Below are positions 1 through 11,471 of a stretch of DNA of 64,000 nt, piece by piece. Under the pieces are notes generated by a model, which worked only from the letters and a program-made list of their open reading frames with translations, did not search any database and was not told where the DNA came from. Within the stretch, counting starts at the first letter, position 1. Each line of letters begins with the position of its first letter. Source of the stretch: Cycas panzhihuaensis (taxonomy: Eukaryota > Cycadophyta); assembly GCA_023213395.1 (NCBI GenBank), contig CM041465.1, forward strand, positions 146,699,741 through 146,763,740, in the 5' to 3' direction. The position numbers and the translations under genes were made by a program.

Positions 1-3000
1 TTATGTGGATATCCTTTTTAACAAGAGTAGAGAATACAAAGGTATGAAGAAGAAACAAAAGTTGAAGAGGTATTTCTCTCTAGACTTATAATTAGAGAAT
101 GAGGAAGAACCATGAGAGGAAGATTAGTAGATGTAAGAGCAAGAAAATGAAGATTCATTAAACCAAGGTCAGGATCTAGCAAAGGGAGATCAACAGATAA
201 TTAGGTATATTATCATTATTACAGACTAGGGCACTTTGTTGTTGATTATAGATTATTAGAAACTCATCCTTCTTATTGCAATGGCAAATTTAGATACCTT
301 TCAAGCAACTATTTCTATAGAAGAGTAAAAATTTCTAGAGGAAAATATATAGAATGCAACTACACCAATGAATAATCTAAAGAAGAAGAGGAGGAAGATA
401 TTACTTTTGTTATTGCTTTAGCCTCATGTACTCAACATAATGAAGACTAGTTTATTAATTCTAGAGATTTAAACCTTATGATTAGTAGAGAAGATTGGTT
501 TGAGACCCCCCATCCATATCTAGTAAATAGAACTATTGAACTTTGTGATGATTTTTCTCTAAAAATTAAAGGAAAATGAACTATTGCAATAAAAATCAAG
601 ATATTAAAAAAATTGCTAATATTCTATTTGTTCTAGGGTTGAAGAAAAACCTTCTTTCTATATCATAATTAAGAAAGAAAAAACTTTAAGTCATCTTCCA
701 TGAAGATAAAAAATGTTATATTCATGACATAAAAAAGGAAGGTGGAATCATTACTAAAGGGATATAGACTAATAATCTCTACAAATTAATCTCTACTCCT
801 ACTCTCTCTTCTTCTATAAAGATCTTTGTTACTCAAAGCATTAATAATGAAATCTAGCATTATTAGTAAAAATATATTATAGATGATAATCTAAAAATAC
901 TTAAAAATTTTGCTATGGTTGATAGATTACTTGCTAACACCATAATAAATTCTTCTATTTAAAAAAGTTGTATGCTAAGCAAATAACATAGAGCATCATT
1001 TCAAAAAAGCAACTAGAGAGAATAAGTGGAACTAGAATTAGTCCATAGTAAAATATGCGAACAAATTATACCAAATTCTATTAATGGTGTTAGGTACTTT
1101 CTACTATTTATTGATGATTTTAGTAGAAAAGCTTGGGTGCTCTTTATCTTAAGTAAATCAGAAGCTTTTAAGTGATTTAAAGAATTTAAAGCTCAAGTTA
1201 AATTGAAAAGTGGACAGAAAATCAAAATACTTAGCACAGATGGATGAGGAGAATATGTTTCAAATAAATTTTTTAATTTTTATGAAACATATGGTATTCA
1301 TAGACAAATCACCATTCTATATACCCCATAATCTAATGGGATAGTTAGAAGATTAAATAGAACTATAATAGAAATAGCATAGTGCATGATAAAAGAGAAA
1401 AATATCTTAAATGCATACTAGGATAAAGTAGTTAACATTGTTGTTTATCTCATAAATAGAAGTCCCATAAGATCTCTTGATAAAATTACTCTAAAAGAAG
1501 TGTGGGTAGATAAGAAACTTAATGTAAGTCATCTAAGAGTTTTCGGAAGCACTACTTATGTGCATATTCTAAATAGAAGAAAAACTAAATTAAATGATAA
1601 AAGTATTGAATGTATCATGATTAGATATAATAATAAATCAAAAGCCTCTCATTGCATAGATACAAAAACTAACAGAATATATGTAAATAGAGATATAAAT
1701 TTTGATGAAGGTTCTTTAATTAATAAGGATTTTGCTTGTACTAAAAATGTTATAATAATAGAAGGAAATATGGATCCCTTTAACGAAGAGGATATAGTTG
1801 AGGAAGAACTTATATCTTATGATTAAGAAGAGACAACGTCTCATAAAGAACCAAAAACATCAAGATAGGAAAGTGCTTCTAGAAGAAGGATACCCAGGTG
1901 GTATTTAATAACTATAGAAGAATCAAAAGGAGATGGATTTAAATAAAGAATTAGGTCTCAAAGACACCAAGCATTAATTTGTTTAGTTGAACTTCAAATT
2001 TTTAAAGAAACTTATTGAAAAATTGAATGGCTATAAGCCATGAATAAAGAAATAGTCTCCATAAATGAAAATAATATCTAGGAATTAGTTTCTCCACATG
2101 AAGGTAAATTTATTATAGGTTGCAAATGGGTGTTCAAGATAAAAGAGAAACATGATGATAGCATTAAAATGTATAAAGCTAAACTAGTTGCAAAATGATA
2201 TACCTAGATTATAGGTATTGATTATGAAGAAACATTTACTCTAGTATCAAAATTAATAATCATCTACATAGCTATAGCTCTCATAGCATAATTTAGATAA
2301 AAAATTATACACCTTGACATGAAAAGTACCTTTCTAAGTGGTGATCTAAATGAAGAAGTTTATATAAAATAACCACTTGAATACAAAATGAAAAGAGAGG
2401 AATATTTACTCTATAAGTTAAAAAAGGTTATGCATGGCTTAAAATAAGCACCTCAAGCTTGGTATATGAAATTAGATCATCTCTGAAAGAAAGGATTCAA
2501 TAGATATGAAGTTGATCCAAGTTTTTATGTTAAGAAATAAATAAACTTAATTATCATAATTATTGTATATGTAGATGATTTGATCATTATAGGTAATAAT
2601 CACAAGACCATCAAATGAGTATAAACATGGATGGAAAATAATTTTAAAATGACTAATATGGGTGCACTTCATTATTATCTTAGTATAGAAGTTCATCAGA
2701 TAATAAATGGTATATTTATCTCATGATCAAAGTATGTCAAGAATCTTCTCAAGAGATTCAATATGGAGGAGTGTAATCTTTGTGTCACAGCCATGGAAAT
2801 AGGTTATGTTCTAATAGCTGATGAAGATAACCATCAAGTAAATAAGACACTCTTTAGATAACTAATTAGAAGCCTTATTTACTTGACAACAATAAGACCA
2901 GATATATCATTTTCTACAGGAAATATTTTTAGGTTTATGCATCATCTAAAGTTTACTCACTAGAATGTTGCCAAATGAATTTTAAGATATATCAAAAGTA

Positions 3001-3502
3001 CATTATGTCTTCACTATAATATATTAAGATAAATAAACCTGGCTTAATTAGATTAAGTGACTTTGCCTAAGTCAGAGAGTGATAAGAATAAAAATCTATA
3101 TCAAGTTATTATTTCAATCTTAGATTAGTTGTGACATCCTAGAGTAGTAGAAAACAGCCAATTGTATCCTTATCATCAACATAAGTTGAACATAAAACTA
3201 TAGTCAATGCAACCTCTAAAGTAATATGGTTAAGACAACTTCTTAGAGATTTAAATCATAGTTGTCTTGAAGTAACCATAATCTTCTATGATAATCAAAG
3301 TATTATCAAACTTACTAAAAATCTTGTTTTCTATGTAAGGACCAAATACATAGAAGTTCATCATTATTTTATTAAAGAAAAGTTTTAAAATAAAGAAATA
3401 GATTTGTAATACTACACCAGTTAATAATAGGTTACTAACATATTCATAAAACTATTATCAAAAGACACATTTAAACATCTCAAAAATCTACCAAAAATAT
3501 GA
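1..3502 (+). pseudogene. gag-pol polyprotein remnant of Copia-A
   Basis: Degraded copia polyprotein. A zinc-knuckle-like stretch lies near 205-275, with cysteines replaced by tyrosine. The integrase catalytic core runs from about 1080 (FIDDFSRKAW) through a TDG.GEY block near 1240 to a region resembling TPQSNGIVRR at 1320-1350. An open stretch at 1500-1826 encodes the integrase C-terminal part (HLRVFGSTTYVHI). The reverse transcriptase lies at about 2040-2720, with an intact YVDDLIIIG catalytic box near 2565-2590. RNase H extends to the final stop at 3502, with YDNQSIIKL near 3280. The mature enzymes would copy and integrate element RNA through cDNA. At least fifteen stops break the frame, so no product is expected. 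Confidence 0.85.
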
Positions 3503-3518
3503 AACAAAGGATAAAACA

Positions 3519-3529
3519 ATAAGGGAGGT
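3519..3529 (+). other. polypurine tract of Copia-A
   Basis: A short purine run (ataagggagg) lies immediately before the TG of the 3' LTR. This is the position where plus-strand DNA synthesis is primed in LTR retrotransposons. Confidence 0.65.
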
Positions 3530-3797
3530 TGTTAAGATATTAATGTTTTATCCTATGCCTTGTACTTAATGGTCTTATATGCAAATTACGGGTTATAGTT
3601 ATTTTCCCTCTTCAGTCTAAAAATGACATTTGACATACATATATTACGATGCTTTTATAAATCTATTATATATAAGAGAGAGAAACTCTCTCCTATTAAT
3701 TAAGGAAGATCATTCTAATCATTCTCTTTGTAAATTCATTTGTTCTTTTAATAGTACTGATTTTTTTATTATATCTCCTCTAATATAGCTTATCACA
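3530..3797 (+). repeat. 3' LTR of Copia-A
   Basis: It starts TGTTAAGATATTAATG directly after the polypurine tract and ends about TTATCACA, giving TG...CA ends and a length near 270 bp. The partner LTR is outside the window, so the right boundary rests on the terminal CA alone and could be off by some bases. Confidence 0.6.
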
Positions 3798-5619
3798 AAC
3801 TGGTTAAGTTTTTAAGATCTTTCCCATAGGCTCCAAGTAAGCGAAAGAAAGATTTTAGTAGAGTTCACTAATAGGTTTGTTATAGACCCAAAAAGGAAGA
3901 CGATCAAGGTATTATTGAGATCAAATTAGAGGGGAAAGGTTTGGGTGCTAAATGGATTATTAGAGTTAGAGAGAGAGAAAGAGAGAGGTATTAACCTTGG
4001 AAGCTTTAATTAGGTTTAACTTAAGTAGAACCATCATAATTAGATACATCAACTTCTATTTGACACCTCATATAACCCTTATGGACTTTATTCTACTAAA
4101 TTCTATTGGTCCTCTCATTTTTAGGAATTTTGGGAAATCCTAAAAGGAATGTAAGAAGTGGCTTACTTATCAAGGGGATAAGCCTTAAAAGGGGTTGTTC
4201 TTTAAGAAACATTCAATTTGGTAGTCACCCCTAATACAAAAGGATGGGTAAAGCCTTGGATCACATCCATGGTTCAAAGATTGAAGGATAAATAAAAAGT
4301 GACTATCTTCAATAAATCATCTTTATGACTAAGGATGAGGCTAATGGAAGTAATGGTCATCACTTAAGTAAGAGTTTCACCTTAAGGGTTTTAACTAATT
4401 CACCATTGACGGGATGTGATATTATTATCTTGCCTTTTAAATCATTAACCTCACCATAAATGGTAATGAGAAATTATTAAAGAACTAGGCGTGGTATACA
4501 TCCAAATCATTTATAAAGTTTATTGCCTCACACATATATAAGCTAATAGTGATAGGGGGTAAGATCTCTAAGAGGATGAATAAGATATAGAGTTTTAATA
4601 AGAGTGAGAAAATATAATACAAGAACTTTTAAAGATTATGAGAAACCCAATGAATCTTAAGAAATAATCCTTTATTAGGCCCCTATTATGTAATGGGTTG
4701 GCTATTAAAGTTAGGCTAGTAAAATTATGACAAGTGGGCATGGGTTGTGTAATAGGCATCTAACTAATAACACTTATGTATCTCTTCTAATAATGCCAAC
4801 TTGCCATATTAGCATGGAATTGGGTTAGATCTTTTGTAAGACCTATGTTTTTTTATATCATTAGATGAAATGTTGGCACCCTTAAAGATAATAAAGACCC
4901 CTCCTAAACCTTTAGTAGGGTTTGGGACTTACTTCATATTAAAACACTATATTACATGTGGAGGCATGGGAATTCTATAATATTCAATGGTGGAAAAGCT
5001 CTTATTTTATATTTTCCACTTATATGATTATTATCATTCTCACATCTTGCTTATTATACATTATTGTTCAATCTTAGATAGTCCAACTTGAGTTATCTTA
5101 TCTCCTACAGTTAATTGATCACTTAGGTTCATCCCCTTGTATTATGAGTTAAGTGCCTCTAAAAGAAGAAAGTTTACAATAATCTCCTCAATGTGGAGGG
5201 ATAGGAACTAATCTTGCAGTCAAAACTAGTCATAGAATTAACAACAATAAGCCAATTATTGGATCTCCCCTCAATTCTGAAGCCATTTTCCCTTAGTGAT
5301 TAGATGGAGTTTTCCTTAGAAAGGACATGACAAGGCTATGTAGACTCTCAATTTAGTGAATGCAAGACCCCTTTAATACAAGGGGAGGAAAATTTAAAAG
5401 GATCATCTTAATGAAGGGGATAATATATGGGGGTATTTAGGTCATATTCAGATTAGTGGTGAGGATAGTATGTAAGCCTAGTTAGGGTTTTATTAAATCA
5501 CCTTGTATAATCTAGTCTTATGGTTTATTAAATCACCTTATACCTTCTAGCCTTATGGTTTTTTACACTATCCTATAGGTTATATATTTTCTATATATCA
5601 TCCATAGAGATGAAGGGAT
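3798..5619. other. unassigned AT-rich intergenic or decayed repeat DNA
   Basis: No open frame above about 60 codons and no recognisable retroelement motif on either strand. It holds a purine (GA)-type microsatellite near 3967-3990 and, at its right edge, a 35-bp tandem duplication. A purine-rich stretch near 5412-5432 followed by gggggtattt resembles the end of an old LTR element, but I could not pair it with another LTR. It ends where caulimovirid homology starts. Confidence 0.4.
5491..5560. repeat. 35-bp tandem duplication
   Basis: Two adjacent 35-base units, each beginning tattaaatcacctt and ending cttatggtt (5491-5525 and 5526-5560), differ at a few positions. The repeat lies about 60 bp outside the end of EVE-A. 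It could belong to the disrupted host sequence or to an unrelated element. Confidence 0.85.
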
Positions 5620-6789
5620 AATTATTATTGATGTCTCTATATCAACTTTAATGGCTTCAAATTTAGTAATAATTTTGATATAACTATACCAATCTTTGTA
5701 GTAATACTCTTAAATAAAAGAAAAGTGAAATAATAGAAACACAACTATGACAACTTACACTCTTAACATGGTAGAACTCTTTTAATAAAAAAATACACTT
5801 TGTATTGATCAAGATAAAAGACTTATAGACATCGCCACTCAATGTTCTTATAGGGCTTTGACAATGAGATCCTCATGAATTCTCACAAGCAGATAAAAGA
5901 GAGATCAAATCCAAATTCACTCTACCAAATGAGTTGCACAGAGGTATATTTATAATCCCAGGAGTGATTGGCAAGGTGCGAAATACCCTTATCCTACTCA
6001 AACCTCTTGGTTGTGGGATAGTGTAGGTTCCTATGCACTAACACTTTAACTTGACCATATTTTACATTAATTTACTCTAGCATACATATTCTATAGTATT
6101 TACAAAATAGTGCATATTATTTGATTATAGTGTACATGTGAGTGCACATCCTTATAAGATAGTGTGCATTATTTTATTATAGTATGCATGTGACTGTGCA
6201 TCTTTACAGCATAGCATACAAGTATATATCTTTTCATATTATTAGTTTGTCTTATCACCTTACTTAGAATCTTTTGACATGGGTTGCGCATCCAGTGGAG
6301 CCCTATAGGTACTGCAATACATTCTTTCATCCATATGTATAGTGATTTGAGGGTATCATCCATAATATATTTTAATTAAACTTTTTACATTAAAATTGTT
6401 AGATCCCTTCAAGTGTTGAAACAACATGAAGTAATTTGGAATATAGTCCTTAACAAAATTCCAAAATCTAGGCATAAAGTTGTACCATTTTCTATATATA
6501 TATATATATGGTGCAACCTATTTTGATTAATCAAATATTTTAATTACACAAGGATTGCCAAACTCCATGATGTAGAATTTACAAAAGCATTTATATATAA
6601 TTCATTTTCCCAAACAAAGTTTATGACTAGTTATGAATATGCTAAAAAATATTAGGCTTGAATGAAACCTTGTCGGATAACTTGACAAAATTCCTCATAG
6701 TCTCTTAGGACTCTTAGAACTTTATCAAAATCCTATTTGCCTAGTTGCCTTGATCTTTCCTGATTAGAACTACTAGCATCTGATGTTTC
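5620..6789 (-). other. EVE-A 3' region and intergenic promoter region
   Basis: Non-coding end of EVE-A. Reading minus, it runs from just after RNase H through the intergenic region to the tRNA-Met primer boundary, where similarity to the other viral ends stops at about 5620. The stretch 5620-5738 matches 28389-28510 at the opposite end of the same copy, a terminal redundancy like the quasi-LTRs described for some caulimovirids. It also matches EVE-B at 50000-50373 and 56456-56845. A short (TA)n tract lies at about 6494-6509. No real coding sequence is seen; the 64-codon frame at 6169-6363 is not conserved. Confidence 0.78.
5947..5954 (-). promoter_or_regulatory. TATA box of the EVE-A intergenic promoter
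   Basis: TATAAATA on the minus strand, in the intergenic region. It is conserved at the same place in EVE-B (56521-56528), and the flanking GGGATTATAAATATACCTC-type context is shared. In caulimovirids a single promoter here drives the pregenomic RNA. The position, conservation and exact TATA form support the call. Activity of this decayed copy is unknown. Confidence 0.6.
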
Positions 6790-7426
6790 TATTGAGATGA
6801 TAAGGTCCCAATACCCTAAAACTGCCACTAAGATCTAAACTATTCTTGCAATTAGTTACAGGAATTGAAACTAAGATTACATGCAAGTTCTTAAACTATA
6901 GATAAAATAATAAAATAAACAAGAAAGCCAAGCATAAAATGTATACCTGATATAACATGGTAAAACCCTAGCAGTGTGCTAAGGAAATATCCATACAGGA
7001 AAGGTATCGATCTTTATTGTCACAGAATGGAGAAAATATACATAACCAATAGCAGAGTACTCTCAGCAACAACAACCAATTGCCGCCCTACTCATAGTAC
7101 ATTGAACAACCTCAACATAAATAAATATGCCCTAAATTAGGCTATATGAGTGGGTCATACATAGCACACATCTTGACCATAGAATCTAGTATTTTTATCG
7201 AACGACCCTGATTCTCTTTACAATTTAATATAGTGTCCAGTGCTGATTTTTTAGGTCGGGGGCTATTGCCCCCAAACCCCCTCTTAGCAAGGGGAGTTCC
7301 ACACCCCCCTAGCCAAGGGGGGCTCCTGCCTCCCTTGGAACCGCCCAAGGAAGGTTTAGGAGGGAACTCATGCTGCCAACATGTCAAAATTTTAGGCTCC
7401 CAACCATTTATTGTCATATTCTAACA
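6790..7426 (-). repeat. 3' LTR of Copia-B
   Basis: A 637-bp copy of the repeat at 11472-12108. On the minus strand it begins TGTTAGAATATGAC, and its far end has TG-to-TA decay (tattgaga instead of tgttgaga). It contains the GC-rich foldback cluster at about 7250-7360. Open frames across this cluster (7142-7417 minus, 7233-7424 plus) are products of the C/G runs, not genes. Confidence 0.92.
7250..7360. repeat. GC-rich foldback cluster inside the Copia-B LTR
   Basis: Runs of five to seven C and G form consecutive short inverted repeats (gggggctattgccccc, ccccctagccaagggggg). They stand out sharply in an otherwise AT-rich LTR. The same cluster, with substitutions, is in the other LTR at about 11935-12050. 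Such foldbacks in LTR transcripts could affect strand transfer or RNA stability, which is inference. Confidence 0.75.
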
Positions 7427-8266
7427 ATCTACACCTTGACAAAAAATTACCTGATACCTTTCGTGGACCCTTCATCATCTTTTATACAAGCCAAGAGAAG
7501 TCAAACACCATTTGAACTTCACTAATGGTACTAGTTTCATGAACATATCAGCACAATTCTATTTTGTATCAACCTTCTCAAGTGCCACTCCACCTGCTTC
7601 CACAACTTGTCTAACAAAATAGTACTTAAGAGCAATGTGCTTTGTTCTACTATGATAAGCTAGATTCTTGGCTAAGTAAATGGTACTTTGACTATCACAA
7701 AATACTTTTACCTTTTCATGTTTCCTTCCAAGCTTAAAAAATAGACCTTGTAACCAGATTACTTCTTTATAAGCATGTGCTGTAGCAACATATTCAGCTT
7801 CTGTAGTTGATAATGTAATTGTGCTCTACAATTTTGACATCTAACTAACTGGACCATTTGCAAGAGTGAATACATAACCTGAAGTAGACCTTTTCTTATC
7901 TAAATCTCCTGTAAAGTCTAAATAAACATATCCACAAACCTAATTATCTGTACCTCTAAAGGTGATGCAATAGTCACTTGTGCCTCTCAAATACTAAAAC
8001 ACCTATTTCATTGCTGCCCAATGTTCCTTTCCTGGATTTTCCATAAACATGCTAACTACACCGACTGCATGTGAAATGTCAGGTCTTGTACATACCATGG
8101 CATACATCAAACTTCCTACTACGCTGGCATAAGGCACATGAGACATATAATCCTTTTCTTCTTCATTACTAGGACTTATACTTGAAGAAAGCTTGAAATG
8201 GGAAGCCAATAGGATACTCACTAGTTTCACATTTGCCATACCAAACTTGGTTAGTACCTTCTCCAT
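7427..8266 (-). pseudogene. Copia-B RNase H region
   Basis: The C-terminal part of the copia polyprotein. The open stretch 8003-8266 carries the connection segment with MSHVPYASVVGSLMYAM and CTRPDISHAVGVVSMFM, which is highly typical of Tnt1-like elements. Further RNase H blocks lie downstream in broken frames: the region near 7790-7810 matches the EAEY-type motif, and 7600-7680 matches the TKHI-type motif. RNase H removes the RNA strand during cDNA synthesis. Stops separate it from the reverse transcriptase at 8276. Confidence 0.85.
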
Positions 8267-8275
8267 ATATTTATT

Positions 8276-8974
8276 CTATGATAACCATCGCTTACCATTT
8301 TTCCTATCTCTATGTATCTCCATACTTAAGATTTGTTTTGCAGCTCCTAGATCCTTCATATCAAAAGTCCTAGCCAATTGAGCCTTTAACTTATTGATTT
8401 CTTCCATGCTCTTGCTTGCAAGCAGCATGTCATCAATATATAATACCAAGATAATGAATAAGCCATTGTCCATAAATTTAAAGTAAACACAATGATCATA
8501 CTCACTTCTTTTGAAATTTTGACTCTCCAAGAAGGCATCAAACATCTTGTACCATTGCCTGTGTGATTGCTTCAGGCCATACAATGATTTCTTGAGCCTA
8601 TAAATAAGTCTTTTTCTTCCATCCTGTACAAACTCTTCTGGTTGATCCATATAGATCTCCTCATCTAAATCTCCATGTAGAAAAGTTATTTTTACATCTA
8701 AGTGTTCTAACTCCAAATCAAGAGAAGCTACCAATGCTAACAACACTTGAATTGAAACAAGTTTGACAACTAGTGAAAAGATCCCATGAAAGTTAATACC
8801 TGCTTTATGTACAATAACTTTAGCCACTAGTCTTACCCTATATTTGTCAACCTTTCTATCAACATCTATTTTCTTTTTGAAAACCCACCTACAACCAACA
8901 GTCTTCCTACCATATGGAAGTTCCACCAAGTCCCATGAATTATTTTTCTTTAAAGCATCTATCTCTTCCTGCAT
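8276..8974 (-). pseudogene. Copia-B reverse transcriptase
   Basis: A 232-residue open stretch that covers most of the copia reverse transcriptase. It begins at the IDALKKNNSWDLVELP block and passes through GCRWVFKKK, LDVKITFLHGDLDEEIYM and YRLKKSLYGLKQ to the catalytic box YIDDMLLAS, where both aspartates are retained. It ends near KDLGAAKQILSMEIHRDR. The usual GYxQxxGxDYxETFSPVVK segment is degraded to VIVHKAGINFHGIFSLVVK. This is the longest intact domain of the element. It lacks an independent start and would have been released from the polyprotein. Confidence 0.9.
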
Positions 8975-9595
8975 AGCCCTCTTCCACTTCTCACCATGGA
9001 TATCATCTACTGCTTCCTAATAACATATAGGCTCACTATCATTAGAAACTAAGGCAATGGAAATAGAAGGGTTATACCTATTAGGTGGATGACTAACTCA
9101 TATAGATCTTCTAACTATTGGTAGAGGATTGTCCATATACTCATGTGAATTTGCTACAGATTCATCTTCAGGAAGATCTTCCTACTCTTCTAATTCTATG
9201 GATGGTTACATTTCAAACTTGACTTGTTGATGTTTAACTTTTTGCTCCTATTTCACTTCAACTTTTCCACCGTTTGATTTTACAATGGGAGATTCATTAA
9301 ATACAATATCTCTATTAATGGTGATTTTGTGGATAGTAGGATCCCACAACCTATATCCCTTTACACCATCCTTATCACCATAACCAACAAAGATATATCT
9401 CTTAGATTTTGGATCTAACTTTAAACATTTACTTTTGTCACTCTAGGCATAAGCATCACAACCAAAAACTTTTAAATTTGAATAATCACATGGATGTCCA
9501 GTCTATACCTCTTTAGAAATATTGCAATCTATTATGAGTGATGGTGACCTGTTTACTAGATAGTAAGTTGTTTGAACAGCTTCTGCCCATAAGCC

Positions 9596-10123
9596 CTACT
9601 CCACTCCTACATTACTTAGCATGCTTCTTTCTCTTTCCAAGAGTGTCATATTTATGTACTCAGTAATGCCATTTTGCTGCAGACTATAGTTAGTGGTCTT
9701 GTGCCTTTCGATCCCAACTTCTCTGCAATAGTTCTCAAACTCCAAGGTGTTAAACTCACCTCCATTTTCAGTTCTTAAATATTTAATTGTCTTACTAGTG
9801 TTGTTCTCAACTAAAGCCTTGAACTGCTTAAACACATTAAACGCTTCAGATTTCTTTTTCAAAAAATAGACCCATACCTTCCTGGAGTAATCATCTATAG
9901 ATGTGGCAAAGTACAATGATCCTCCACAAGATATTTTAGGGGCTGGTCCCCAGACATCTAAATATATGTAATCCAGAATACCTTTACTAATGTGACTCCC
10001 TACTTTAAACCTTAGTCTATAATGTTTTTCAAACATATAATGTTTATAGAAAGCTAAATCTGAAAGTTGTAAGTTAGGAAGTAACTTACGATTTATCAAC
10101 ACCTTAAGTCCTCTCTCACTCAT
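9596..10123 (-). pseudogene. Copia-B integrase core
   Basis: A 175-residue open stretch with the first catalytic Asp in YLDVWGPAP, the FATSIDDYSRKVWVYFLK block, an altered second site (RTENGGEF, where copia integrases usually have Asp), and the third in a QQNGITEYINMT context that keeps Glu. The enzyme would join element cDNA to the chromosome. The interval 8975-9595 carries the integrase C-terminal and linker region in broken frames. The Asp-to-Glu change at the second site probably lowers or abolishes activity. Confidence 0.88.
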
Positions 10124-10135
10124 ACGCCCAAGTCT

Positions 10136-11460
10136 CTAATGCCATAACTGAGCTAGATCTTCTATAATCTTTGATATTGTCGTTGCATGGTTGACATCTT
10201 TACTTCCCACTAATATGTAAAGGTTTCCTTTCTTAAAGGCTTTCACAACAACCAACGTACCCTTTGATACCTTTAGGACTCTTTCATGACCTCTATGCTT
10301 AAAACCACTCAAATCTAGTTCACTTAAGAAAATTAGATTCATTTTCAAATCAGGTACATGTCTAACCTTAGTTAATATTCTCACTAACCCATTGAACATC
10401 TTAATTCTGATGCTACTAATGCCAACTGTCTTATAAGAAACTTCATTTCCCATAAGCACATCACCACCATCAAGAGGTTGGTATGATGAGAACCAACTCT
10501 TGTATGGACACGTGGTGCAAAGCACCTGAATCTAATAAACAGCCATGGTAATAATGAGAAACATTACAAGTAACCAAGACAACATCATCCATACCTTGAT
10601 TTAACTCCACCTGATTTGCCTCCTTGGCAAGATCTTCCTTTTTCTGGAACTCCTTCCTTTTGTAGCAGTCCTTCTTGAGGTGACTAGTCTTATTATAGTG
10701 CCCACACCTAAGCTTACTCTTCTTGCCTTTTGACTTTGACCTCGATGTATCCCTAGAGCTTTGTCCTCTATCAATTATTATACCCGTTGTTGTCATAGCT
10801 TCTGGTGTGGAGGTTTCAACACTAAACTTCCTCTGCACTTCTTCCATCAGCAAAGCACTTATAATAGAATCATATTCTAATTCATCTATAGTGCTAAAAC
10901 TAATTGAGATAACAATATTATCCCAGGATTCTGGTAATGAGCATAACAAGGTAACATCCTTGTCCTCATCCTTAATTTTGACATTGATACTAGCCAACTG
11001 ACAAATAAGAGTATTGAAAATATTTAAATGGTTAGAAATTTTTGTACCTTCCTTCATCCGTAATGAATACAGTTACCTCTTCAAGTAGATTCGATTCGTC
11101 ATTGATTTGGTCATATACAAACCTTCCAACTGAGTCCATAATCCTACTATTATCTGCTCTGTTGCGATTTTGAATAGAACTTTATTTGACAAGCATAATT
11201 GTATTGTGCTAACAGACTTTTTTTCTAGATCATCACATTCATCATCGTCCATCCCTGCAGGTTTCCTCATTTTGCTTGCAAGAGCTCTGTACAAAGCCTA
11301 TTGTACAAGAACATCATACACTTTCAATTTCCACAACTTGAAGTTGTTCTTGCCATTAAATTTCTCCACCGCGAACTTTGCACTTGCTAGTTTCACCATT
11401 TGGTGTAGAGAAGGTCGAGACCAAGACCTTCACAAACTTGCTGCAAAAAGAAAAGTGGCT
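10136..11460 (-). pseudogene. Copia-B gag and protease
   Basis: Reading minus from about 11400, gag begins in a fragment containing FKLWKLKVYD. It continues through 11073-11294 (LASKMRKPAG, LWTQLEGLYM) and 10470-11057 (KEGTKISNHLNIFNTLICQL), which are typical copia gag helices. The zinc knuckle at about residue 117 of the latter is damaged (CGHYNKTSHLKKDC): the second Cys is Tyr and the usual Gly is Ser. The protease active-site motif follows as LLDSGALHH. A frameshift near 10470-10525 leads to the rest of the protease in 10136-10525 (VRHVPDLKMNL). A short GAG-pre-integrase segment follows. Confidence 0.85.
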
Positions 11461-11469
11461 CTGATACCA
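11458..11469 (-). other. tRNA-iMet primer-binding site of Copia-B
   Basis: TGGTATCAGAGC on the minus strand, two bases from the LTR end at 11472. It is an exact match to the usual plant copia primer site, complementary to the 3' end of initiator tRNA-Met. Confidence 0.93.
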
Positions 11470-11471
11470 CT

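Larger units (their letters stand above)
1..3797 (+). mobile_element. Copia-A: 3' part of a Ty1/copia retrotransposon
   Basis: The segment reads on the plus strand in copia order: degenerate zinc knuckle, protease, integrase, reverse transcriptase, RNase H, then a polypurine tract and a 3' LTR. The 5' LTR and the gag start lie left of the window. It has many in-frame stops, and nearly all fall where copia proteins carry Gln, Arg or Trp, as expected from C-to-T and G-to-A transitions. It is therefore an old, inactive copy. The integrase before reverse transcriptase order separates copia from gypsy. Confidence 0.88.

Noticed and set aside
7142-7424. Pro- and Gly-rich frames on both strands in the Copia-B LTR
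   Set aside because: They are caused by C and G runs of the foldback cluster inside an LTR.
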